The position numbers and the translations under genes were made by a program. From Clostridia bacterium (GTDB lineage Bacteria; Bacillota; Clostridia; Oscillospirales; Acutalibacteraceae), in contig JAFURT010000014.1 in the NCBI GenBank assembly GCA_017471765.1, positions 1 to 64,000 of the forward strand: a DNA stretch of 64,000 bases, given 5' to 3'. The notes beneath the pieces were generated by a model, which did no database searches, was not told the DNA's origin, and saw nothing but the letters and a program-made list of their open reading frames with translations. Every line of letters starts with the position of its first letter. The stretch's first letter is position 1. This document shows, one piece after another, positions 15,599-25,339 of the stretch.

Positions 15599-18500
15599 TT
15601 GAACGCTTTAGGTAAGATGAGAACCAAGAAGATGGTCGGAAAGTTGCTGGCGTTTTTTGCCGCTGTGGCTTTGGTCGCTTCTTCGTTCCTGATGTCCGCC
15701 GTATGGGCTACGGCAGACACCACCAGTCCCGCAGGCACCCACTACAACGTGGTGATGGATGCGGACGATGTCAACTATCTTGCGTGGAAATTTGCCGACG
15801 GCTCGGCCGGCAGCGTATCCGCGGTGGCAGACCACTCATACGAGGGGAATGCCTATAAATGGTTCCGTGGCGACGGTTCGGTTAACAGCAGCTCCATCGT
15901 GGATGTGGCGCTGAACAAATCGGGGTATACCGATGAAACGGCGGTCGTGTTCTACATCGACGCCACCGGGCAGATCGCCGCCAACGTCAACTACACCTTC
16001 ATGCTCAACACCGTCACCGCTACCGGTGAATCCTGCTTTAAACTGACGGCGGGCAATGCGGTGTTTGCGCTGGCGACGGACGGTGAGCTGTATGAGCTGG
16101 CTTCCGGCGATCAGACCATCCCGGTAGCCAAGGACTTTGTAGGCTGGTACATCATCCCCTTCGAGTCCTTCAGCCGCCACTGGGGCACCGATGAGACCTT
16201 CGTGTCCGGCTCGGTGACCACTCTGCGGCTTACGACCGGTACCAACTGGAACTCCGTGCTGTACCTGGACGATTTCGGCTTCACTGCCGATGCCGAGGCC
16301 TTCCTGGAGGCAGCCATGACGGGCACTCTGGTGGCCAACCGCCCTGCGGCGGATGATGGCGACGAGGGTGACGAGCCTGGTGGCGAGACCGGTGGAGACA
16401 ATACCGGTGACGTATCCGGCGCCCACTACACCGTAGCAATGGATGCAGATGGGGCGAAATACACCAAGTGGACCTTCGCTGATGGCAGTGCCGGCTCGGT
16501 GTCCGAGGTAACCGGCCATGGCTACAGCGGCAAGGCGTATGCGTGGAACCGTGGCGGTTCCGGCGGTGCTTCTACAGCCGATGTGACCTTTGCGGCCACC
16601 GGTAAGGATGGCGAGACGGCAGTGGTTGTCTATATTGATGCCACCGGCCAGATTGCCAACAAGGCAAGCTACATCTTCATGCTGTATGCGAATGCGGCCT
16701 CCGGGCAGACCTGCTTTAAGCTGCAGGCCGGTAAGCCGATATACACGGTTGCGGCGGATGGCACGGCAGGCGAGCTGGCCTGCACCGATCAGAAGATGCC
16801 TGTCCAGAAGGGCTTTGTGGGCTGGTACATCATCCCCTTCACCTCTTTTGCCAAGCATTGGGGCTCGGTGGACGCCATCCCCTCCGGCACGGTAGCGTCG
16901 CTTCGCTTGTCCACCGACACCAACTACAGCTCGGTGCTGTACTTGGATGATTTCGGCTTTGCCACAGACGTTGATGCCTTCAAGGCGGCAGCGGTGGCCG
17001 ACACGCTGGTAGCGAATCGTCCGGGTACCTCCGGCGAAGAAGGCGGCGATGAGGGTGGCGACACTCCCGGCGGGGATACTCCCGGTGGAAACACGCCCGG
17101 TGAAGACAATAGCGTCATTGCTCAGGACTTTGAGGGCACTGTGGAGATTCCCGATGGTGCCGGCAAGTACGAGATCGTGGATAGCGACAACGGCAAGGCG
17201 CTGAAGCTGCTTCGTGGCGCTGATGCCATCAAGCTGGGCAAGGTACCCTTTAATGCGGTGGGTACGGCCGACCAGGTGGCGCTGGCCTTCTGGTACGATG
17301 CGACCAACACCGGTTTCACAGACGGTATTTCCTTCTCGCTGATTCCCCGTGTGGATGCGGGCAAGGGTGGTATTACCCTGGCAACCGGTTACCCGGTAAC
17401 CACCGTGATTAACGGCACGGTTACCAAGGATGACACCACCATCGTTTCCGGCAACTTCACCTTCAAGCCCAAGGCTGGTACCAAGGGTTGGATCATTGTG
17501 GAGATTCCCAAGGCCGGTTCCGAGAATAAGATGTGGAGCTTCGACGGTGACGGCACCTACACCGGCACCATGGAGAATATGGCCTGCGTGGAGTTGGGTA
17601 TCCCCTACTTCACCAACTCCAGCATCGTTTTGGACGAGTTTACCTTTGTCAGCGATGTGGATGCCTTTATTGCCGCCGGTTGCCAGGGTGAAGCGCCCGA
17701 GGGCGGCGACCAGCCCGGCGGTGACCAGCCTGCTACGCAGGGCGATTTCACCGCTGTGATGGATTTCGACAATGTATCCTGGATTACCAACAAGAATGAG
17801 GATGCCGCCAAGCTGAAGGCGGACAACGGTCTGGGCGGCTCCAAGGGTATGTTGTTTGACCGTGGCCAGGCTGGTGGCGGCGCCTTTGCTGAGATTTACT
17901 TTGCCACGACCGGCAATACGGCAGATGAGGCCTATGTGTTCTATGCAGACGGCTCTGCACTGCCCAGCAATTTCTCTCTGGTGACCTGCTTCTACGACCC
18001 CGGCCGTTGCCTGAAGCCTACGATTGGTGAGGCGGCGTACCTGGTGGCTGAGGATGGCACCAAGACGGAGGTTACCATCAACAGCGGTTACGGCGTGACC
18101 ATTCCTCAGGGCTTTAAGGGCTGGGTGGTCATTCCCTTCTCCTCCATTACGTATGCTCATTGGGGCAACACGCCGGACGTGGAGCCTCCGGTGGCCGGTT
18201 CGGTTAACGGTATTTACCTGGGCAGTGCCGATGTTTTGGGCTCCACCTTGAACCTGGACGAGTTTGGCTTCACTGCCGACATGGATGCCTTCATGACGAA
18301 GGCGGCGGCAGGCACCCTGTCCTCCAACTACGGCCCTGTGGGCACGCCCGGCGGCGACTCCGGTGAGGGTGGCGACGATGGAGATGAGCCCGGCGACGAT
18401 ATACCCGGCGATGATGACGGTGTGGATACCACCGTTATCGCCCAGGATTTCGAGGGCACGGTTGAGCTGCCCGAGGATGCGGCCGGCAAGTATGAGATCG

Positions 18501-21427
18501 TGGATAGTGTCAACGGTAAGGCGTTCCGTTTCTTCCGTGAGACTTCGCCGATCACCATCAAGAGCGTCCCCTTCAATGAGATCGGTACCGCTGACCATCA
18601 GTATCTGGCCTTCTGGTACGATGCGACCGGCTGTGCCGAAAAATTCTACTTCAATATGATTCCCCGTGATACGTTTGGCAATGGCATCACGATTGCTTCT
18701 GCTCATCCGGTTATCACGGTGGTAGACGGTGTTGTGAAAAAGAACGACACTACGATCGTTCACAGCAACTTCTCCTTCCGCCCGGCTACCGGCTCCAAGG
18801 GCTGGATCATCTTTGAGATCAATGACCAGGGCGAGGGCGACCGTATCTGGCGCTTTGACGGCGATGCGGCCACCTACACCGGCACCATGGAAAACCTGGC
18901 GGCGGTTGAGCTTCGTCTGCCGGAGTTCCACAACTCCAGCATTGTCGTTGACCAGTTCACCCTGGTGGATGATCTGCCTGCGTTCCTGGAGTCTATCGGC
19001 GGCAACACCCCCGGTGGGGATACCCCCGGTGGCGACCAGCCTGATGATCCCTATGTCCCCGATACCAGCAACCCCTCTCCCTCCGACTACAACCTGGCGG
19101 TGGACTTCGATGAGAAGAAGCCCCTGGACATCAAGCACGAGGGCGGCGGCTTTGCGGTAGAGGATCCCGAGATCTCCTTCTCCGGCAACGCCCTGCTGTG
19201 GGACCGTGGTACGGATTCGGCTTATGCCAACACGACGGCCACCATCACCTTTGATCCCACCGGGTATTCCGATGAGAACGCCATCGTGTTCTGGTACGAG
19301 GCGTCGGGAATCAATGCTTCCCACAACTTCACCTTCTGTGTGTATGATAAGGGTGGTGCTGATGGGGCGACTCAGTGTCTGAGTCCCAAGGCGGATGCCG
19401 TCTACCGCACCATTAGTGCAGACGGTAAGATTAAAGATCTGTTTGTCCCCTCTGAAAACCGTCTAAAGGCTGAGAAAAATTTTGCCGGCTGGGTCGTGGT
19501 TCCCTTCACTTCGCTGAAAAACCACTGGCACCCCGGAGTAGCGGCTTCCATCAAGCCCGGTACGGTGTTCCAGATCATGGTGCAGCACGACAATACCTTT
19601 GGCAACCAGATCGTTATCGATAACATCGGCTTTACCCACAATATGGATAATTTCGCCGAGAAGGCGGCGGCCGGCACCCTCAACCAGGGCGGCCCCGTGG
19701 AGCCCGGCAACAACGTTCTGCCGATGCCGGATGGCGCCGGCACCAGCGATAAGGTGCTTACCGGCGGCCCGGACGGCGCTACGGCCGACAATGAGTTTTT
19801 CCATACCGCTGTCAACTTTAACTCCAAGGCACCGATTGCTCTGACCACACCGCAGAATGCGTACGTGAAGCTGGTGCAGGAGAGCAAGTCCGGCTACGGC
19901 AGCGGCCTGAACTGGTTTAAGAATACCACCTCTGAGCCTACCAACATCACCTTTGTGATGGAGAACGGCCAGGCCACCGATACCGGTATTGCCCTGTGGA
20001 TCTCCACCAAGGATAGCGGTAACGGTTTTGCGACTAAGATTCGTTTCATGCCCCATGATAAGAAAGATGGCACCGAGCGTTGCTGGCGTTTGGTTGCCGG
20101 CTCCCTGATCTATCTGGTACAGGATGGAACGGTGGAAGAGGCACGCATCGATACCAAAGAGAGCCTGACCGTCCCCGGCGGCTTTGAGGGCTGGGCGATT
20201 ATCCCCTACGAGGCCTTTGAGCATCACTGGGGCAGGGCGGCCGGCGACGACGATGCGGCAGTGGAGAACTACGTTATCGACCCGGCTACCGTATATGTCC
20301 TTGACCTGTACTACGGCAACGCCTCCGTGACCAAGGGCATTGAGATTGACGAGATCGGTTACTTCTCCGATATGGATCAGTTTGCTCTGACCCTGGGTCA
20401 GTTCGCTGTGAAGCCCATCTACGATCAGCCCTTCCAGAGCATGGATGTCACCTTCGGTGAGGGCGGTCTGGCGGATGCACCCGGCGAGGGTGTGCTGGCC
20501 TGGACCGACAGCAAGAATACCACGCTGGAGCTGAGCGGTGACTACTGCAACGACGGTTATGCGCTGTATGTGGATACCAAGGGCAACGCCGAGCTGCATA
20601 TCGCCATTGATACCGGCGAGGAATACGGTGTGGTGGATCCCAGCGTGACCGCTGGCTATACCGGTATCGCCTTCTGGGTGTATACGGAGGGCGCCGGCAC
20701 TGACCTGGCGCTGAAGTTGAAGTTGGCGGATGGCCGTATCATCAGTGTGGATCCCAAAGACTTGTCTAAGGATTTCTACCGTTTGGTAGACGAGAACACC
20801 TTTGACACCACCGCCCATGCGTATGACAACGGCATTATCCATGTGCCGGATGAGTTCCAGGGTTGGGTCGTGGTGGATACCTGTGCCTACGGTGGTAGCG
20901 ACTGGGATATGTCCATGGTTACCGAGATGATCCTGGATATTGACGATGAGATCGCCATGTACCTGGATACCTTCCGCACCGGTAGCAGCGCTGTGTCGTT
21001 GCTGATGAACCGGATGAACTTCCCCATGGATGATGACCTGATCCTGTCTGCGGATGCGGGCAAGGTGGTCATCGAGGAGCAGGAGGATGGCACTAAGGTC
21101 ATCAATCTGTACCAGGATGGTCTGACCTCCGGTCAGTTCCGCAAGGTGGCCATCGTCCGTGCCGGTTACCGTGTTATCTACCGTGACGCCCAAAACCGTC
21201 AGCTGTTCGGCTCTGTGTCCGATATGGCGGATGTGGTTAAGGTACAGGTACTGCTGGGTAGTATCCAGCAGGCCGAGTACACGCTGGCGATTGATGGCGT
21301 GATCCCCGGCGGCAACAGCCCCGATACCGGCGATGCCGCCAACCTGTGGGTGTATGTCCTGGCGGCGGCGATGCTGAGCGTCGTGACTGTTCTGGGTACC
21401 GTCACCCGTAAGGCTGTCCGGAACTAA
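15599..21427 (+). CDS. Giant sortase-anchored surface protein with eight beta-sandwich modules
   Basis: 1942 residues. Signal peptide ~1-40; then eight ~190-residue CBM-like modules beginning near 42, 275, 505, 716, 945, 1163, 1400 and 1609. They fall into two subtypes: the H/DYxVxMDxD type (1, 2, 4, 6, 7) with GWYIIPF or GWVVIPF cores, and the VIAQDFEGTVE type (3, 5). Gly/Asp/Pro linkers (GGDTPGGDTPGG-like) separate most of them. The C-terminus has a non-module domain (~1810-1905), the sortase-like motif NSPDTGD, a hydrophobic helix and the tail TRKAVRN. No catalytic domain is recognisable, so it is probably a glycan-binding scaffold or adhesin. TTG 15599 is supported by AGGGAGG 8 bases upstream; ATG 15617 is an alternative. 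It is the first gene behind the operator at 15367. Confidence 0.8.
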   Translation: MNALGKMRTKKMVGKLLAFFAAVALVASSFLMSAVWATADTTSPAGTHYNVVMDADDVNYLAWKFADGSAGSVSAVADHSYEGNAYKWFRGDGSVNSSSIVDVALNKSGYTDETAVVFYIDATGQIAANVNYTFMLNTVTATGESCFKLTAGNAVFALATDGELYELASGDQTIPVAKDFVGWYIIPFESFSRHWGTDETFVSGSVTTLRLTTGTNWNSVLYLDDFGFTADAEAFLEAAMTGTLVANRPAADDGDEGDEPGGETGGDNTGDVSGAHYTVAMDADGAKYTKWTFADGSAGSVSEVTGHGYSGKAYAWNRGGSGGASTADVTFAATGKDGETAVVVYIDATGQIANKASYIFMLYANAASGQTCFKLQAGKPIYTVAADGTAGELACTDQKMPVQKGFVGWYIIPFTSFAKHWGSVDAIPSGTVASLRLSTDTNYSSVLYLDDFGFATDVDAFKAAAVADTLVANRPGTSGEEGGDEGGDTPGGDTPGGNTPGEDNSVIAQDFEGTVEIPDGAGKYEIVDSDNGKALKLLRGADAIKLGKVPFNAVGTADQVALAFWYDATNTGFTDGISFSLIPRVDAGKGGITLATGYPVTTVINGTVTKDDTTIVSGNFTFKPKAGTKGWIIVEIPKAGSENKMWSFDGDGTYTGTMENMACVELGIPYFTNSSIVLDEFTFVSDVDAFIAAGCQGEAPEGGDQPGGDQPATQGDFTAVMDFDNVSWITNKNEDAAKLKADNGLGGSKGMLFDRGQAGGGAFAEIYFATTGNTADEAYVFYADGSALPSNFSLVTCFYDPGRCLKPTIGEAAYLVAEDGTKTEVTINSGYGVTIPQGFKGWVVIPFSSITYAHWGNTPDVEPPVAGSVNGIYLGSADVLGSTLNLDEFGFTADMDAFMTKAAAGTLSSNYGPVGTPGGDSGEGGDDGDEPGDDIPGDDDGVDTTVIAQDFEGTVELPEDAAGKYEIVDSVNGKAFRFFRETSPITIKSVPFNEIGTADHQYLAFWYDATGCAEKFYFNMIPRDTFGNGITIASAHPVITVVDGVVKKNDTTIVHSNFSFRPATGSKGWIIFEINDQGEGDRIWRFDGDAATYTGTMENLAAVELRLPEFHNSSIVVDQFTLVDDLPAFLESIGGNTPGGDTPGGDQPDDPYVPDTSNPSPSDYNLAVDFDEKKPLDIKHEGGGFAVEDPEISFSGNALLWDRGTDSAYANTTATITFDPTGYSDENAIVFWYEASGINASHNFTFCVYDKGGADGATQCLSPKADAVYRTISADGKIKDLFVPSENRLKAEKNFAGWVVVPFTSLKNHWHPGVAASIKPGTVFQIMVQHDNTFGNQIVIDNIGFTHNMDNFAEKAAAGTLNQGGPVEPGNNVLPMPDGAGTSDKVLTGGPDGATADNEFFHTAVNFNSKAPIALTTPQNAYVKLVQESKSGYGSGLNWFKNTTSEPTNITFVMENGQATDTGIALWISTKDSGNGFATKIRFMPHDKKDGTERCWRLVAGSLIYLVQDGTVEEARIDTKESLTVPGGFEGWAIIPYEAFEHHWGRAAGDDDAAVENYVIDPATVYVLDLYYGNASVTKGIEIDEIGYFSDMDQFALTLGQFAVKPIYDQPFQSMDVTFGEGGLADAPGEGVLAWTDSKNTTLELSGDYCNDGYALYVDTKGNAELHIAIDTGEEYGVVDPSVTAGYTGIAFWVYTEGAGTDLALKLKLADGRIISVDPKDLSKDFYRLVDENTFDTTAHAYDNGIIHVPDEFQGWVVVDTCAYGGSDWDMSMVTEMILDIDDEIAMYLDTFRTGSSAVSLLMNRMNFPMDDDLILSADAGKVVIEEQEDGTKVINLYQDGLTSGQFRKVAIVRAGYRVIYRDAQNRQLFGSVSDMADVVKVQVLLGSIQQAEYTLAIDGVIPGGNSPDTGDAANLWVYVLAAAMLSVVTVLGTVTRKAVRN

Positions 21428-21436
21428 ATGGTTTGC

Positions 21437-21542
21437 TTCTCCCGCCGTCGTCCCGGTGGACGGCGGCGAGGGGGCTCCGGTAAACAGCCGGAGTAGAGGC
21501 GATAGCCTCATACGAATCCCTTTGATGCATGCCTGCATAGGC
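21437..21542. other. Run of four consecutive hairpins between surface protein and binding lipoprotein
   Basis: Stems CGCCGTC/GACGGCG (21443-21465), CTCCGG/CCGGAG (21475-21493), GAGGC-GATA-GCCTC (21496-21509) and GCCT-GCAT-AGGC (21531-21542) follow each other in a 180-base gap. None has a U-run. The gap holds no gene or clear promoter. Such runs can stabilise a processed mRNA and raise expression of one flanking gene. Confidence 0.5.
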
Positions 21543-21607
21543 GTGACGATACAAGCGCATCCCTAAACCAACCGCATATATTTATAGGATTGAAAGGAGA
21601 ATTACCC

Positions 21608-23233
21608 ATGAAAAGCAAGATTTGGCTTCGGGCAGTTTTGCTGGTTCTGGCGGCGATGATGATCGTGACGGCGATGGCCGGTTGCGGTCAGGATCCTGTC
21701 GAGTCCGACCCGGACACCAGCGATTACACCGACGTTAGCACCACCACGGCGGCTGACGATGACAGCACCACCACGGCGGCTGACGACGACAGCACCACTA
21801 CGGCGGCAGATGATGCCACCACCACGGCGGGCAACAACACCACTACCGCCGGCAAGAACAACAACAGCACCACCAAGAAGGCAACCACCAACGCATTGAA
21901 CAATGTGGAGGGCGGCGGCTCTACCAATGATGTTATCAGCTCCGGTAACGCACTGGGCAACGATAAGTACAAGAACGTCGCTATGCCTACCCGTAACCTG
22001 AAGAACAAGACGGTCACCGTATTCTCCTGGCGTGACCAGCAGTCGGATAACTGCTATGGCGGTTCTAAGCCCGACCTGCGTAAGGTGTACAAGAAGGTGG
22101 GTCTGGAGACAAAGTGGTATCAGGCCACTCACGAGAACTACATGGATATGCTGTCTGCGGCGGTGACCTCCGGTAACTCCCCCGACCTGGTGGAGTGGAA
22201 CGCCACCAAGATGTATCCGGCGGCCATCGAGTCCAAGCTGGTAGTGGCTATCGATGATTACATTGATTTCTCTGCTCCCATCTGGGACGATGTCCGTGAG
22301 CTGACCGCCAAGTATCAGATCAACGGCAAGACCTTCTTCTCTGTGGAGTATATGCAGATTGCCGAGTTTGTGTACTACAACCCCAAGCTCATTAAGCAGG
22401 CCGGTCTGAAGACCCCCCTGGAGCTGTGGCGTGAGGGCAAGTGGACGCTGAAGGCGCTGCAGAACATCGCTGACAAGCTGGTGCAGATCAATGCCAAGGG
22501 TGAGGTTACCCGTATTGGCTTCGTGCCCGGCAATATCGGCGCTATCACCGGTCTGGAGATGGTGGAGTACAACCGTGCTAACGGCTACAAGCTGAACATC
22601 GCCAACACCAAGTATAAGACCCTGATGAACATCATGTACGATATGGGCGTCAAGGGCACCAAGTCTGCCGGCTTTGCGAAGCCTGCCGATGTGGCTAAGG
22701 GCACTGTGGTCATGTCCATGACCGCCGGCTGGGCCATGACCAACGAAATGAATGCCGCCCGTGAGAACGGCAACCTGGAGTGGTGCATCCTGCCCAAGCT
22801 GGATGACAAGTCCGAGCATTATTACAACGTGACCCTGCAGCAGACCTTCGGCCTGCTGAAAGGTGCTAAGAACCCCGAGGGTGCGGCCTATCTGGTGGAG
22901 CTGCGTAAGTGGGCGTTCCTGAACTACCCCTGGAACGAGGCTCTGCCCTTCAAGGATACCGCCTATACCCGTGAGTTTGGCGAGAAGGTGCAGGTCAGCG
23001 GCAGCGGCGACCAGGGCAAGCTAACGGAGGCGGAGATCAAGTACACCCAGGAGCTGCTCAGCCAGGGCTACGACGTGGTGGCCGACAACCTGTGGGGCGG
23101 CTGGCTCAGCAACAGCCAGTTCCCCGGCATCACCGAGGTTATTTCCAACGGTAACAACTGGACCACCGTTCTGAAGAACAAGAAATCCCAGCTGGAGGCC
23201 GAGCTGAAGCTGTGGAATTTCAAGGGCGTATAA
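21608..23233 (+). CDS. Family 1 sugar-binding lipoprotein of an ABC transporter
   Basis: 541 residues. A lipoprotein signal with lipobox AMAGC (Cys26), then a ~70-residue Thr/Ala/Asp-rich spacer, then a solute-binding domain (~130-535; TVTVFSWRDQQ, SGNSPDLVEWNA, FSVEYMQIAEFVYYNPKLI, TAGWAMTNEMNAA). It should be tethered to the outer face of the membrane and lift its ligand through the wall on the flexible spacer. ATG 21608 is used because AAAGGAGA lies 7 bases upstream; an in-frame TTG at 21590 lacks this. No permease is adjacent, so it probably feeds one of the two permease pairs at 4681-12880 (inference). The ligand is unknown. Confidence 0.9.
   Translation: MKSKIWLRAVLLVLAAMMIVTAMAGCGQDPVESDPDTSDYTDVSTTTAADDDSTTTAADDDSTTTAADDATTTAGNNTTTAGKNNNSTTKKATTNALNNVEGGGSTNDVISSGNALGNDKYKNVAMPTRNLKNKTVTVFSWRDQQSDNCYGGSKPDLRKVYKKVGLETKWYQATHENYMDMLSAAVTSGNSPDLVEWNATKMYPAAIESKLVVAIDDYIDFSAPIWDDVRELTAKYQINGKTFFSVEYMQIAEFVYYNPKLIKQAGLKTPLELWREGKWTLKALQNIADKLVQINAKGEVTRIGFVPGNIGAITGLEMVEYNRANGYKLNIANTKYKTLMNIMYDMGVKGTKSAGFAKPADVAKGTVVMSMTAGWAMTNEMNAARENGNLEWCILPKLDDKSEHYYNVTLQQTFGLLKGAKNPEGAAYLVELRKWAFLNYPWNEALPFKDTAYTREFGEKVQVSGSGDQGKLTEAEIKYTQELLSQGYDVVADNLWGGWLSNSQFPGITEVISNGNNWTTVLKNKKSQLEAELKLWNFKGV
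21731..21830 (+). repeat. Tandem coding repeat in the lipoprotein spacer
   Basis: A ~30-bp unit encoding about TTTAADDDS is repeated roughly three times and then decays into further Thr-rich triplets. It lengthens the spacer between lipid anchor and binding domain and could vary in copy number between strains. Confidence 0.7.
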
Positions 23234-23273
23234 GGATAATCAATTAAACAAAACGAAAGGAGCTTGCATACTT

Positions 23274-25172
23274 ATGACTCGTAAGATTATGACCCGTCTT
23301 GCGGTTGCCGGTGTTGCCGGTATTCTGGCAATCTCCCTACTGGTGACGGGCAATCCCCAGACGCCGGCGGTTTCTCCGGATTCCATGGGCATTTCCGGCG
23401 AGGCAATCAACGCCACTAATGATGCCCCCCAGTATAAGGAGAATGCCGGTAGCGCAACGGCGATCGACAGCGAGGTGTTCGGTGCGGCCGGCACCGACCA
23501 TGCCGTAGCCGGCAAGAACGATTTTGGCGACAAGAAGGGCACCACCAACCCCCGCGAGCACTATATCAGTGCGGCGGCTATGGCGGCGGCCAACTTCGAC
23601 AACATCCCCACCATGGAGGGTGTAGAGAAGGACTTTATCATCGAGGTACAGGATCACGGCTATGCGCCGTACAGCGACAAGCTGCAGCAGCTCTCCATGG
23701 TGGAGCAGCGTGTGGGCGATACTCTGAATGACTTTGCCCACGGTACCGAGTGCTATGAGTGGTACACCAATACCGTGTATCGCCTGTTCGATTCCACTGT
23801 GGTTACCCGTCGGGACGCCATCGCCTTCATGCAGAACTGGCTGAACAGCCAGAAGAACACCCACACGGGTGACGGCGGCGTGAACGGCCCCGCCTCCACC
23901 ATGGACTCCTACACCTCCATGCAGCACTATGTAGCCGAGACCGGCTTTGACCTGCTGGGTCACGAGATCGGTGTTTCCGTTTCCTCCTTTGCTATGCGTA
24001 TCGCCTTCACCCGTGGCGCCGCTAAGCAGTTCAACGAGAACAACGGCACCGGTACCGTAGATGCCTGGTGGATCGACTACTCTCTGTGGTCTCCGAACGG
24101 CATGGTGGACTATTCCAACTACGATTACTGGGAGCCCAATGATGGCACCGGTATCTGGGGCAAGGTGGACGGCACCCAGTCCAACCCCCTGTCCGGCCAG
24201 TCCATCAGCGCTTGCCGTCGTGGCTACTACCTGACCTATATGTCGGGCGCTAAGTGGCTCATCAACGAGGCCGGCGGCCAGATTGCTTTCCTGCCCACCC
24301 TGGACGAGAACGGCATTTATCAGCTGTCCGCCCACGGCGAGATGTTCCAGGAGTTCTATGATTTCGTCCAGCGCAATAATGACCGCGGCACCACCTATGT
24401 GCCCTTCGCCCTGTATCTGGACTATGAGCACGGCCTGCCCTATGCCGACTGGATGACCCCCATGGCGTTCGAGCTGTTCCCCTTGGAGGATGGCGACGTG
24501 ATGAACATGGACATCATGGCTACCCTGTGGCCCAACGGCTATCCCAACGACTGTAAGGATGAGGTCGGTCAGCAGACTGCCGCCCCTTATGGCGACACCT
24601 TCGACGTCATTCTGCAGAACTCCGATCCCAAGGTGCTGGCCGCCTACAAGGCGCTGGTCATGACCGGTGAGATCGAGCTCATCGACAACCAGGCCGCTGA
24701 TCTGGTGGCGTATGTCAACAACGGCGGCACCCTGGTGATGAATGTGGCCTATCAGTCCCAGATTGCCGAGTTCGCCGGCCTGGCTGTGGGCGAGCACAAG
24801 TACGGCAAGGGCCGTGTCATTGTGTACGGCGAGAAGGCCTATGACATCTCCACCCTGCCGGCTATCCTGCAGCAGCTGGAGGATGAGTACGTGCCGGTGA
24901 AGGTTTCCTCCGACAACGTGGAGTACCTGGTGAACATGACCGATGACAGCGTTATCGTGACCGTGTTCAACAACAACGGTATCACCAACAAGAACAACGA
25001 GGTTGAGCAGATGGATCCCGACGCCACCGTGACCCTCACTGTGGAGTACACCGGCATCGGTACCGTTTCTCAGGTCAACGATTGGTTCACCGGCGAGAAG
25101 CTGGATACGGCTGCTAAGCAGACCCTGACCATCGGCCCCGGTGATTTGGCCATCATCGAGTTCGTCCTGTAA
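23274..25172 (+). CDS. Exported glycosidase-like protein (family member 1), unassigned
   Basis: 632 residues with an N-terminal signal or anchor (MTRKIMTRLAVAGVAGILAI) and no lipobox. The core (~100-430) has a barrel-like pattern with two invariant acidic residues shared with seven other proteins here: E231 in GHEIG and E332 in LINEAG, as expected of a retaining clan-A-type glycosidase. Next comes a glutamine-amidotransferase-like Rossmann region (~470-560; YVNNGGTLVMN, YGKGRVIVYGE) and a C-terminal beta domain, the order seen in GH42 beta-galactosidases. No family can be assigned by eye. It has a proper ribosome site (GAAAGGAG). As an exported enzyme it could trim glycans before uptake by the binding proteins. 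Function is inferred, not demonstrated. Confidence 0.7.
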   Translation: MTRKIMTRLAVAGVAGILAISLLVTGNPQTPAVSPDSMGISGEAINATNDAPQYKENAGSATAIDSEVFGAAGTDHAVAGKNDFGDKKGTTNPREHYISAAAMAAANFDNIPTMEGVEKDFIIEVQDHGYAPYSDKLQQLSMVEQRVGDTLNDFAHGTECYEWYTNTVYRLFDSTVVTRRDAIAFMQNWLNSQKNTHTGDGGVNGPASTMDSYTSMQHYVAETGFDLLGHEIGVSVSSFAMRIAFTRGAAKQFNENNGTGTVDAWWIDYSLWSPNGMVDYSNYDYWEPNDGTGIWGKVDGTQSNPLSGQSISACRRGYYLTYMSGAKWLINEAGGQIAFLPTLDENGIYQLSAHGEMFQEFYDFVQRNNDRGTTYVPFALYLDYEHGLPYADWMTPMAFELFPLEDGDVMNMDIMATLWPNGYPNDCKDEVGQQTAAPYGDTFDVILQNSDPKVLAAYKALVMTGEIELIDNQAADLVAYVNNGGTLVMNVAYQSQIAEFAGLAVGEHKYGKGRVIVYGEKAYDISTLPAILQQLEDEYVPVKVSSDNVEYLVNMTDDSVIVTVFNNNGITNKNNEVEQMDPDATVTLTVEYTGIGTVSQVNDWFTGEKLDTAAKQTLTIGPGDLAIIEFVL

Positions 25173-25180
25173 TTTCTGCT

Positions 25181-25312
25181 TTTGCGTATTGCCGCGCCGG
25201 GTCATCCGCAAGGATGCCCCGGCGGGCATTCCCCTGTACAGGGAGCGATGCCTGTACAGGGAATGTGCTATCGGATACGCAAATAATTCCGTTGGCCCCG
25301 CTGGCAACGGAA
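25181..25312 (+). other. Intergenic three-way-junction RNA plus hairpin
   Basis: Starting 9 bases after a stop codon, TTTGCGTAT (25181-25189) pairs with ATACGCAAA (25275-25283). Inside lie two long arms: a 13-bp arm CGCCGGGTCATCC/GGATGCCCCGGCG capped by a GCAA tetraloop (25195-25224), and a ~15-bp arm CATTCCCCTGTACAGG/CCTGTACAGGGAATG (25227-25265). A separate hairpin TTCCGTTG/CAACGGAA follows (25287-25312). There is no U-run. It may be a structured regulatory or mRNA-protecting element. Confidence 0.6.
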
Positions 25313-25339
25313 ACCCCGGCAGCAGGGGAGGGATTGGCA

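Noticed and set aside
15836..19324. Minus-strand open frame of ~1160 codons opposite the surface protein
   Set aside because: It is an antisense shadow of repeated, G+C-rich modules. Its His/Gly/Arg-rich translation has no family features.
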